Positions 24,657 through 31,889 of a stretch of DNA of 35,156 bases are shown piece by piece. The position numbers and the translations under genes were made by a program. Position 1 is the stretch's first letter. Each line of letters opens with the position of its first letter. Below the pieces are notes generated by a model. That model worked only from the letters and a program-made list of their open reading frames with translations. It was not told the DNA's origin and searched no databases. This DNA comes from REBR01 sp033721915 (GTDB lineage: Bacteria; Pseudomonadota; Gammaproteobacteria; Pseudomonadales; Oleiphilaceae), in the NCBI GenBank assembly GCA_033721915.1, contig JAWWAC010000030.1, forward strand, positions 1 to 35,156, given 5' to 3'.

Positions 24657-25940
24657 TCACTTCAGTGTGGCGAAGGCCTTCTCCGCCGCCGCCAGGGTGG
24701 CGTCGATGTCCATCTCGGTATGGGCGGATGAGACAAAGCCCGCCTCGAAGGCGGACGGGGCCAGATAGATGCCCTCAGCGAGCATGGCATGGAAGAAACG
24801 GCCAAAGCGCTCGGCGTCACAGGCCGTGACATGGTCAAAGCTGCTCACCTCGCTCTGCTCGGTAAAGAACAGGCCGAACATGCCACCGGCGCCCTGGGCC
24901 AGCAGGGGGATGCCGGCGGCACTGGCCCGATCCATCATGCCCTCGGTCAGTTGCTCCATGCGCGCCTCCAGCTGGTCATGGAAACCCGGTGCGGACAGGC
25001 CATTGAGTGTGGCCAGCCCGGCCCGCATGGCCAGCGGGTTGCCCGAGAGAGTGCCGGCCTGGTACACGGGACCCATGGGGGAGAGATACTCCATAATGGC
25101 CTGTTTGCCCCCCAGTGCGCCTACCGGAAGGCCGCCGCCGATGATCTTGCCCAGGCAGGTCAGGTCCGGTGTCACACCGTAACGGGCCTGGGCACCGCCC
25201 AGGGCCACCCGGAATCCGCACATCACCTCGTCAAAAATCAGCAGTGCCCCGTGCTCGTCACAGACATCCCGCAGTGTCTGCAGAAAGCCGTCCGCCGGCA
25301 GCACGCAGTTCATGTTGCCGCACACCGGCTCAACAATGATGCAGGCGATCTGGTCACCGTACTCGGCAAACACCTGGCGCACCTGCTCCGGGTTGTTGTA
25401 GTCCGCCGTCAGTGTGTGTTCCGCCAGGCTGGCGGGAATGCCCGGTGAATTGGGCTGACCCAGTGTCAGTGCCCCGGAGCCGGCCTTCACCAGCAGTGAG
25501 TCCACATGGCCGTGGTAGTTGCCGGCAAATTTGAGGATCTTGTCGCGGCCGGTATAGCCCCGTGACAGCCGCACCGACGTCATGGTGGCCTCGGTGCCGG
25601 AGTTGGTCATGCGCACCCGCTCAATGGAGGGCATCAGCTCGCAGATCTTCTGCGCCATGGCGGTCTCCACCGCGGTGGGGGCGCCGTAGCCGGTGCCCTC
25701 TTTTAGCTGCTCGGCGATGGCGTCCAGCACGGGCGGGTAGGCGTGACCCAGTATCATGGGTCCCCAGGAGCCCACATAGTCGATGTAGCGTCTGTCGTCC
25801 TCATCGTAGAGATAAGGCCCCTGTGCCTTCTTGAAAAACAGCGGTGTTCCGCCCACGCCCTTGAAGGCCCTGACCGGTGAGTTGACGCCGCCGGGAATGT
25901 AGCGCTGTGCGTTTTCAAACAGGGTTTCGGACTGAGTCAT
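24657..25940 (-). CDS. hemL: Glutamate-1-semialdehyde 2,1-aminomutase
   Basis: PLP-dependent enzyme that converts glutamate-1-semialdehyde to 5-aminolevulinate, the first committed haem precursor in the C5 pathway. The 427 residues are family length. Seen are YIPGGVNSPVRAF at the start, NSGTEATM and GNYHGHVD (cofactor phosphate site), IIVEPVCGNMN, FDEVMCGFR (PLP-binding Asp) and the PLP lysine K265 in CLGKIIGGG, the same number as in E. coli. It ends 5 bases from the stop of the convergent lpoP-like gene. It follows thiE after 58 bases on the same strand. Confidence 0.98.
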   Translation of the reverse strand: MTQSETLFENAQRYIPGGVNSPVRAFKGVGGTPLFFKKAQGPYLYDEDDRRYIDYVGSWGPMILGHAYPPVLDAIAEQLKEGTGYGAPTAVETAMAQKICELMPSIERVRMTNSGTEATMTSVRLSRGYTGRDKILKFAGNYHGHVDSLLVKAGSGALTLGQPNSPGIPASLAEHTLTADYNNPEQVRQVFAEYGDQIACIIVEPVCGNMNCVLPADGFLQTLRDVCDEHGALLIFDEVMCGFRVALGGAQARYGVTPDLTCLGKIIGGGLPVGALGGKQAIMEYLSPMGPVYQAGTLSGNPLAMRAGLATLNGLSAPGFHDQLEARMEQLTEGMMDRASAAGIPLLAQGAGGMFGLFFTEQSEVSSFDHVTACDAERFGRFFHAMLAEGIYLAPSAFEAGFVSSAHTEMDIDATLAAAEKAFATLK

Positions 25941-25998
25941 AACGGGCTCCAGGAAACAGAAAAGAAAAACGGTTCAGTCAGGGTCTGGCCGGTGCTGT

Positions 25999-26625
25999 TC
26001 AGTGGCCGGCAAAAAGCCGGCTGAAGGCCCGGGCCCTGGCTTCAATGTCGTCGGCGGCAAACAGCCCCTGCACCACCGCCAGCAGGTCGGCCCCGGCGGC
26101 GATCAGTGGCGGCGCATTATCCAGTGTGATGCCGCCAATGGCCACCCGGGGGACCGCCAGGTCACGGCTCTCTTCCAGCACGCTCAGTGGCGCCTGTGGG
26201 GCACCGCTTTTGGTGTTGGAATGGTAAAAACGGCCAAAGGCCACATAATCCGCCGGATTCCCCGCCACCGCCCTGGCGTGGCAGAGGTCGGCCTGGCTGC
26301 TGGTGCCGATAATGGCATCCGGCCCAAGAAGCCGGCGGCTGGCCTGCAGGTCCGGATCGCTGCGGCCCAGGTGCACACCCTCGGCACCCAGCGCCAGCGC
26401 CAGCTGCGGGTCGTCGTTGATGATCAGCGGCACCCTGTAATCGCGGCACAGGGCCAGCAGTGACTGTGCCCTGTGCCGGCGCTGCTCCGGCGTGGCGGTC
26501 TTGTCCCGGTACTGCACCAGAACGGCGCCACCGCGCAGGGCCGCCTCTACCCCGGAGAACAGTTTCTCACCGGGCAGCCGTTGCGGGTCGGTGATGGCGT
26601 AAAGGCCTCTTGTGGGGAGGTTCAT
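25999..26625 (-). CDS. thiE: Thiamine-phosphate synthase
   Basis: Joins HMP pyrophosphate with the thiazole phosphate to form thiamine monophosphate. The 208 residues form the TIM barrel with GLYAITDP at the start, VQYRDKTA (pyrophosphate-binding), LIINDDPQLAL, EGVHLGRSDPD, IGTSSQ, DYVAFGRFYHSNTKS and AIGGIT with the closing phosphate loop. Its ATG overlaps the thiD stop by ATGA, so the pair is co-translated. Confidence 0.96.
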   Translation of the reverse strand: MNLPTRGLYAITDPQRLPGEKLFSGVEAALRGGAVLVQYRDKTATPEQRRHRAQSLLALCRDYRVPLIINDDPQLALALGAEGVHLGRSDPDLQASRRLLGPDAIIGTSSQADLCHARAVAGNPADYVAFGRFYHSNTKSGAPQAPLSVLEESRDLAVPRVAIGGITLDNAPPLIAAGADLLAVVQGLFAADDIEARARAFSRLFAGH

Positions 26626-27398
26626 CGCATCACCCGGTCCGGTACCGGCTGGCCACGGCCCACACGCAGTGCCTGTGCAATGCTGCCGGCGACAAAACGC
26701 TGGGCCCCTTCAATGGCCGTTTCCAGTGACTCTCCCCGGGCCATTCCGGCACTGATGGCGGCGGCCAGTGTGCAGCCGCTGCCGTGGTACTCGCCCCCCA
26801 CACGGGGCAGGTGCCAGCGGTGGCTGTCGGCCCCGGGGCGGTAAAGCTCGTTGACCAGCGTCTCTCCCTGGCCATGGCCGCCGGTGGCCAGTACCGCCCT
26901 GCAACCGGTCTCCAGCAGTCGCCTGGCCGCCCGGCCCTCATCCGGGTTTTCACCCAGCTGGCACAGTTCAGGGCCGTTGGGGGTGATCAGGTCCGCCAGT
27001 GGGAAGAGCCGGTCGCGCATGGCCGTCCACAGGGCCTCGTCCGCCAGCTCGCCACCCCCGGCGGCCTTGATCACCGGATCCACCACCAGGGGGACCCCCG
27101 GCAGGTCGGCGAGAAACTCCACCAGCACGTCCACCACCCTGGAACTGCCCATGGCGCCGGTCTTGACGGCGTGGATGGGGCAGTCATCACGCAGCACCGA
27201 GAGCTGGTGGCGGATCAGCTCGGGATCCACCTCACGGGCGTCATGGACATTGGCGGTATCCTGCACCGTCAGGCAGCTGAGCACCGGCAGGGGATGCCCG
27301 CCCATGGCGGTAATGGCCTGGATATCCGCCTGTATGCCGGCCCCTCCGGAGGGGTCCAGTCCGGCGACGACGAGAATCTGGGGGCGTTCGTGTTGCAT
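26622..27398 (-). CDS. thiD: Hydroxymethylpyrimidine/phosphomethylpyrimidine kinase
   Basis: Phosphorylates HMP and then HMP phosphate in thiamine synthesis. The 258 residues have the ribokinase-like signatures VVAGLDPSGGAGIQADI at the start, VKTGAMGS, VVDPVIKAAGG and, near the end, the anion hole and catalytic Asp region GGEYHGSGCTLAAAI. The catalytic residue, usually Cys or Asp in GTGC/GSGC, is C here. It lies 2 bases after hemJ and overlaps thiE, so hemJ-thiD-thiE looks like one operon leading into hemL. Confidence 0.95.
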   Translation of the reverse strand: MQHERPQILVVAGLDPSGGAGIQADIQAITAMGGHPLPVLSCLTVQDTANVHDAREVDPELIRHQLSVLRDDCPIHAVKTGAMGSSRVVDVLVEFLADLPGVPLVVDPVIKAAGGGELADEALWTAMRDRLFPLADLITPNGPELCQLGENPDEGRAARRLLETGCRAVLATGGHGQGETLVNELYRPGADSHRWHLPRVGGEYHGSGCTLAAAISAGMARGESLETAIEGAQRFVAGSIAQALRVGRGQPVPDRVMR

Positions 27399-27400
27399 CG

Positions 27401-27823
27401 TTAAAAGGGCCTCACCACCGCGAGAATAATAATGCCAACCAGTAACAGTACCGGGAATTCGTTGAACCAGCGATAGAAGACATGGCCGTGGGTATTACGG
27501 TCATCCCGGAACTGTCGCATCAGCTTACCGCACTGTATGTGGTAGCCAATCAGCACGGCGATCAGTACCAGCTTGGCCCAGAGCCAGCCCTGGGTCAGGT
27601 AGAACCCCGGGTTCAGGGCAATCAGCCAGAGGCCGAAGATCACCGTCACCATCATGGCGGGGTTGGTGATGCCCCGGTAGAGCTTGCGCTCCATGACCTT
27701 GAAGCGCTCCTGGCTGATGCTGTCCTCTGCCATGGCATGGTAAACAAAAAGCCGTGGCAGATAAAAAAGCCCGGCAAACCAGGCCACCATGGCAATCAGG
27801 TGAAAGGCTTTGATCCAGAGCAC
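27401..27823 (-). CDS. hemJ: HemJ family protoporphyrinogen oxidase (UPF0093)
   Basis: Membrane haem enzyme that oxidises protoporphyrinogen IX to protoporphyrin IX, the penultimate step of haem synthesis in many bacteria lacking HemG and HemY. The 140 residues have four membrane segments. The family histidine and lysine blocks are visible: FHLIAMVAWFAGLFYLPRLFVYH near the N-terminus, MERKLYRGITNPAM, LWAKLVLIAVLIGYH, and RWFNEFPVLLLVGIIILAV at the end. The start codon is GTG, supported by GGAGACACCAC upstream. It heads hemJ-thiD-thiE-hemL and is divergent from argC. Confidence 0.9.
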   Translation of the reverse strand: MLWIKAFHLIAMVAWFAGLFYLPRLFVYHAMAEDSISQERFKVMERKLYRGITNPAMMVTVIFGLWLIALNPGFYLTQGWLWAKLVLIAVLIGYHIQCGKLMRQFRDDRNTHGHVFYRWFNEFPVLLLVGIIILAVVRPF

Positions 27824-28001
27824 GTGGTGTCTCCATGTCTGTTCGGGAAAAAACCTGTCGGCGGCTTGACCGCCCGGCCATGCATTGCAGAGTCTTCATG
27901 ATGGGGCGCCAACGAGGGGCGCAACCCATGCTATGATGGGGGTTTATTCCAATCAGTGCCAGGGTACAAGGGCATTTCGGGCGAGTCAGGAGAATATAGC
28001 A

Positions 28002-29033
28002 GTGATCAAAGTGGGTATTGTCGGTGGCACCGGTTACACCGGTGTGGAACTGTTGCGCCTGTTGGCGGACCATGAGCAGGTGGAGGTGGTGGCCATCACC
28101 TCCCGCTCCGAAGCCGGTCTGCGGGTGGACGAGATGTTCCCCAGCTTGCGTGGCCACTACGACCTGGCCTTTTCCGATGCGTCGGATGAGAGTCTGGCGG
28201 CCTGTGATCTGGTGTTCTTTGCCACCCCCAACGGGGTCGCCATGCGCCGCATACCGGCCCTGATGGCCAAGGGCGCGCGCATTGTGGATCTCTCGGCGGA
28301 TTTCCGCCTGCAGGATCTGGCGGTCTGGGAGCACTGGTATGGTGAGACCCACGTGGCGCCGGAGCTGGTGAAAGAGGCTGTGTATGGTCTTCCGGAGATG
28401 TACCGCGAGCAGATTGCCGGTGCCCGACTGGTGGCCAACCCCGGCTGCTATGCCACCGCCATACAGCTGGGCTTTCTGCCGCTGGTTGAGGCGGGGCTGG
28501 TGGACAGCGACGGGCTGATTGCCGATGGCAAGTCCGGTGCCAGTGGTGCCGGGCGTGCCGCCAAGGTGGGCACCCTGATGGGGGAGGTGGGTGAGAGCTT
28601 CAAGACCTATGCCGCCTCTGGCCACCGCCATGGTCCGGAGATTGAGCAGGGCCTGGCGGCCATGCAGGGACGGCCCGCCACGGTGACCTTTGTGCCCCAC
28701 CTGATTCCCATGGTGCGGGGCATAGAGGCAACACTCTATGGCCGACTGACGGACGACAGCCGGGATATTCAGGCGCTCTATGAACAGCGTTTTGCCAATG
28801 AACCCTTTGTGGATGTGATGCCCTGGGGCTCCCATCCGGAAACCCGCAGCGTGCGTGGCGGAAATGTCTGTCGCATGGCACTGCATCGCCAGCCCGGGCA
28901 GTCCCAGATCATCGTCACCTCGGTGATCGATAACCTGGTGAAGGGGGCGGCCGGGCAGGCCATACAGAACATGAACATCATGTGTGGCCTGCCGGAAACC
29001 CAGGGCCTTACCAGTCCGGCTTTGCTGCCCTGA
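28002..29033 (+). CDS. argC: N-acetyl-gamma-glutamyl-phosphate reductase
   Basis: NADPH-dependent third step of arginine synthesis. The 343 residues are typical of the shorter type. Seen are the dinucleotide-binding VGIVGGTGYTGVELLR at the start, the active-site C149 in VANPGCYATA, KSGASGAGR, and VPHLIPMVRGI with the catalytic His. I chose the GTG start at 28002 because AGGAG lies 9 bases upstream and the conserved N-terminus begins MIKVGIVGG; an in-frame ATG at 27885 would add 39 non-conserved residues. The erpA-side neighbours follow on the same strand. Confidence 0.97.
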   Translation: MIKVGIVGGTGYTGVELLRLLADHEQVEVVAITSRSEAGLRVDEMFPSLRGHYDLAFSDASDESLAACDLVFFATPNGVAMRRIPALMAKGARIVDLSADFRLQDLAVWEHWYGETHVAPELVKEAVYGLPEMYREQIAGARLVANPGCYATAIQLGFLPLVEAGLVDSDGLIADGKSGASGAGRAAKVGTLMGEVGESFKTYAASGHRHGPEIEQGLAAMQGRPATVTFVPHLIPMVRGIEATLYGRLTDDSRDIQALYEQRFANEPFVDVMPWGSHPETRSVRGGNVCRMALHRQPGQSQIIVTSVIDNLVKGAAGQAIQNMNIMCGLPETQGLTSPALLP

Positions 29034-29079
29034 TGGTGCGCCGGCCTGTGGTCATTAATTCCTTATAAAGAGCATTCCA

Positions 29080-29799
29080 GTGGCAAAATCACAACAACAG
29101 GAAACACTGGAGGTCGTCAGCCGTCGCCCCGGTTATCGACGCCGGGCCTTGCTGATTGTACTGATTCTGGGCCTGCTTCTGGCGTCCGGGGCTTACCACC
29201 TGGGGCTCTACCAGGCCGGCGCCTACAGTGACGGCGGCACCATGGGCCCGGCCCTGAGGGACAGGCTGTCCGACCTGCAGAAAGACAACAAGAAGCTGCA
29301 GAAACAGCTGACCGTGCTGGAGCGGGGCCGGGCCATTGACCGTCAGGCCCTTGAGGCGGCCCGCCAGGAAATCAGCGAGCTGGAGCAGCAGCTGGTCAAC
29401 GAGCGCAGCGAGCTGGCCATGTTCCGCACCATCGTGGCCCCGGAAGAGTCCCAGACCGGCCTTCAGATACAACGCTTCAGTCTGGAGCCGTCCCAGGCGG
29501 CGGGACGCTGGCGCTACAATCTGGTGCTGACACAGATCGGTGACAACAGCCGTTTTCAAAGCGGAGAGGTCCGCCTGACCGTGGTGGGCAAACAGGACGG
29601 TGAGCGCCGTGATCTGGCGCTGGTGGATCTGGTGGAAGAGATGAGCGAGCCGGATATCCGGTTCCGTTTTCGCTATTTCCAGCGTATACAGGGAGTCATG
29701 CAGCTGCCCGAGGGCTATACGCCCCTGGAAGTCAGGGTGGTTGTGGATCCCGAGGGAAGGCGTGCCGAGACGGTGGAGCGCCTTTATGACTGGAAATAA
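29080..29799 (+). CDS. Single-pass membrane protein with coiled coil (DUF6776-like)
   Basis: 239 residues. A basic cytoplasmic N-terminus is followed by one membrane segment (about 22-40, RALLIVLILGLLLASGAYHLG) and then a coiled coil of about 60 residues (DRLSDLQKDNKKLQKQL to NERSELAMFRTIVAP). The C-terminal domain is a periplasmic beta-rich domain (RWRYNLVLTQIG, GEVRLTVVGKQDG). I associate the architecture with the DUF6776 family found next to bactofilin genes in Pseudomonas relatives. The biochemical role is unknown; topology suggests an inner-membrane, cell-envelope function. The start codon is GTG with a weak ribosome site, and an ACAACAACAG motif follows at 29091. It is 30 bases from the bactofilin gene. 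Confidence 0.75.
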   Translation: MAKSQQQETLEVVSRRPGYRRRALLIVLILGLLLASGAYHLGLYQAGAYSDGGTMGPALRDRLSDLQKDNKKLQKQLTVLERGRAIDRQALEAARQEISELEQQLVNERSELAMFRTIVAPEESQTGLQIQRFSLEPSQAAGRWRYNLVLTQIGDNSRFQSGEVRLTVVGKQDGERRDLALVDLVEEMSEPDIRFRFRYFQRIQGVMQLPEGYTPLEVRVVVDPEGRRAETVERLYDWK

Positions 29800-29829
29800 T
29801 ACAACAAGCTGACAGCGGAGAAGGGCATT

Positions 29830-30306
29830 ATGTTTGGTAGCAGCAAGACAAAGGTCAAGGCAGTGAGCGGTCATTTTGACACGCTGATCTCCGGGAAAAC
29901 CGCCATTGAAGGGGATATCAACTTCTCCGGCGGCCTGCATGTCGATGGGCGTGTGAAAGGCACGGTCCGCTCCGAAGAGGGCAGTGACGCGGTGCTGAGA
30001 ATCAGCGAAGTGGGTGAGGTTGAAGGGGATGTGTACGCACCCCGTATCATTATCAACGGGACAGTGCACGGCAACGTGTACGCCTCGGAACATCTGGAAC
30101 TGGCTTCCAAGGCCGCCATCCACGGCAATGTCTACTACAACCTGATTCAGATGGCCATGGGCGCCTCGGTGAACGGCAACCTGCTCCATCGCAAGGAAAA
30201 GGGCAGCATTATTCCGCAGCCGCGGCTGACCGGTTCCCGTGCGGAGGACAGTGATTCCGGGGAAGAGGAGGATGCCGGTGATGAGGTGTTCTCGGATCGG
30301 GCGTGA
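29830..30306 (+). CDS. Bactofilin family cytoskeletal protein
   Basis: 158 residues with the central beta-helix bactofilin domain: SGHFDTLISGKTAIEGDINF, GGLHVDGRVKGTVRSEEG, SEVGEVEGDVYAPRIIINGT and VHGNVYASEHLELASKAAIHGNV, a run of regular V/I-rich turns with glycine corners. The N-terminus is short and basic; the C-terminal tail (from about 130) is acidic and disordered. Bactofilins polymerise without nucleotide and scaffold cell-wall enzymes, often M23 peptidases; one is encoded nearby at 31889-33439. The ribosome site is GGAGAAGG. It is likely co-transcribed with the preceding membrane-protein gene. Confidence 0.93.
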   Translation: MFGSSKTKVKAVSGHFDTLISGKTAIEGDINFSGGLHVDGRVKGTVRSEEGSDAVLRISEVGEVEGDVYAPRIIINGTVHGNVYASEHLELASKAAIHGNVYYNLIQMAMGASVNGNLLHRKEKGSIIPQPRLTGSRAEDSDSGEEEDAGDEVFSDRA

Positions 30307-30388
30307 AAATGGCGGCCGGCAATACTTGATTGTTTTACTCAGGTAAAGCCACAATAAGGGTGATTTATTCCGCTAGACGAGGTTTTCA

Positions 30389-30742
30389 ATGAGCGCAGTG
30401 CAGGCGCAGGCCGCAACACCGGTTTTTTTTACGGACTCCGCCGTGAGCAAGGTTCGTGCTCTGGTGGAGGAAGAGGGCAATCCGGCACTCAAGTTGAGGG
30501 TCTTTGTGACCGGGGGCGGTTGCTCCGGTTTTCAGTACGGTTTTACCTTTGACGATGAGCAGGCCGAAGACGATACGGCCGTTGAGAAAGACGGCGTGAC
30601 GCTGCTGGTGGACGCCATGAGCTATCAGTATCTGGTGGGTGCCACGGTGGACTACCAGGAAGGGCTGCAGGGTGCCCAGTTCCTGATCCAGAACCCCAAC
30701 GCCAGTTCCACCTGCGGTTGCGGTTCCTCATTCTCCCTCTGA
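30389..30742 (+). CDS. erpA: Iron-sulfur cluster insertion protein ErpA
   Basis: A-type carrier that delivers [4Fe-4S] clusters to apoproteins such as the isoprenoid enzymes IspG/IspH. The 117 residues carry the three conserved cysteines: C45 in GGGCSGFQYGF, and C109 and C111 in the C-terminal STCGCGSSFSL. FTDSAVSKVRALV and LVDAMSYQYLVGATVDY match the family. The fit to ErpA (not IscA) rests on sequence feel and on context beside anmK. The upstream gap of 82 bases is AT-richer than usual and may contain its promoter. Confidence 0.92.
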   Translation: MSAVQAQAATPVFFTDSAVSKVRALVEEEGNPALKLRVFVTGGGCSGFQYGFTFDDEQAEDDTAVEKDGVTLLVDAMSYQYLVGATVDYQEGLQGAQFLIQNPNASSTCGCGSSFSL

Positions 30743-30747
30743 TCACC

Positions 30748-30763
30748 TGACCCGGCAGGGTCA
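30748..30763. terminator. Weak hairpin between erpA and anmK
   Basis: TGACCC-GGCA-GGGTCA, a 6-base stem in the 22-base space between two convergent genes. There is no T-run on either strand, so termination here would be weak. Confidence 0.3.
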
Positions 30764-30764
30764 T

Positions 30765-31889
30765 TCACCCGGGGGCTTGGCCCGGATAACAGACCCCCAG
30801 TATCCGCTCTCCTCGGGCGCCGGTCACCGCCGGCAGATTGCCGGGCTGTGCTGCCAGGTGGCGCATTGCCAGCCAGGCGAACGCCGCACCTTCCACGCAC
30901 TGGGGGTCAACCCCCAGGGTTTCGGTCGACTGCACCGGGCAGGGGGCCATGGCCTCTGCCAGTTCCGCCATCAGCGTCTGGTTGTAGGCGCCTCCGCCAC
31001 AGACAAACAGGGCATCCGGATTGCCGGTGCGCTGGAGGCTCTGGCGAATGCTGGAGACAGTCAGCGCCATAAGTGTGCGCTGGACATCTTCAGGACGTGC
31101 GTCGGGAAAGTCCTCCAGGTGCGTATACAGCCACTGCCCGTTGAAGTGCTCGCGCCCGGTGCTGCGTGGCCCGCTGCGTTGGAAATACGGGTCCTCCAGC
31201 ATCTGTTCCAGCAGTGCCGGCAGCACATGACCGCTGGCGGCCCAGAGCCCGCCCTCATCGTAGGGCTGCCCCCGGTGGCGACAGCACCATAGGTCCATAA
31301 GGCGGTTGCCGGGCCCTGTATCGCAGCCGAGCACCTCACCCCCCGAGGGCAGCCAGGTCATGTTGGCCATGCCGCCAATATTGACCAGTGCCCGGTCCTG
31401 TTCCGGTTGTGCGAAACACCACTGGTGGAAAGCCGGGGCCAGGGGTGCCCCCTGGCCGCCAGCGGCCATATCACGGCGACGGAAGTCCGCCACCACATCC
31501 ATCCCCGTTCGCTCGGCGATCACATTGGGATCCCCCAGCTGCAGGGTGAAAGGGTGGCTGGAGTCGGGCCTGTGGCGCACCGTCTGGCCATGGCTGCCGA
31601 TGGCGCGGACAGCACTGGCCGGCGTGTTGCTTTGGGCCAGCAGTGACTGGACGCACTGGGCGAAGTGCTCAGCAATGCGGGTGTCTGCTTCACCCATGTC
31701 ATCGGGGTGCCCGTGGTTGTCCACCAGCCGGTTCAGCCGTGACAGTGTTTCCGGGGGGTAGTGGGCCTGATGGTGGGCCAGCGTGCGGGGAGGGCGGCTG
31801 CTTAAATCCACCAGCACCGCATCCATGCCATCCATGCTGGTGCCGGACATCAGCCCGATATACAGCGTGGATGACGAACGGGTGCTCAT
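30765..31889 (-). CDS. anmK: Anhydro-N-acetylmuramic acid kinase
   Basis: Phosphorylates and opens 1,6-anhydro-MurNAc released in peptidoglycan recycling, giving MurNAc-6-phosphate. The 374 residues match the family. Motifs are YIGLMSGTSMDGMDAVLVDL (nucleotide site), GSHGQTVRHRP, FRRRDMAAGGQGAPLAP (catalytic Asp region), NIGGMANMTWLP, CDTGPGNRLMD and FVCGGGAYN. Its start codon overlaps the stop of the M23 peptidase gene by one base (TAATG), so cell-wall cutting and recycling enzymes are co-expressed. Confidence 0.97.
   Translation of the reverse strand: MSTRSSSTLYIGLMSGTSMDGMDAVLVDLSSRPPRTLAHHQAHYPPETLSRLNRLVDNHGHPDDMGEADTRIAEHFAQCVQSLLAQSNTPASAVRAIGSHGQTVRHRPDSSHPFTLQLGDPNVIAERTGMDVVADFRRRDMAAGGQGAPLAPAFHQWCFAQPEQDRALVNIGGMANMTWLPSGGEVLGCDTGPGNRLMDLWCCRHRGQPYDEGGLWAASGHVLPALLEQMLEDPYFQRSGPRSTGREHFNGQWLYTHLEDFPDARPEDVQRTLMALTVSSIRQSLQRTGNPDALFVCGGGAYNQTLMAELAEAMAPCPVQSTETLGVDPQCVEGAAFAWLAMRHLAAQPGNLPAVTGARGERILGVCYPGQAPG

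Noticed and set aside
27525..28886. Long minus-strand open frame (453 codons) opposite argC and hemJ
   Set aside because: Crosses two well-supported genes and has shadow-like composition with many His and Gln.
29089..30354. Long minus-strand open frame (421 codons) opposite the coiled-coil protein and bactofilin genes
   Set aside because: Bactofilin repeats are clear on the plus strand. This frame shows no domain.
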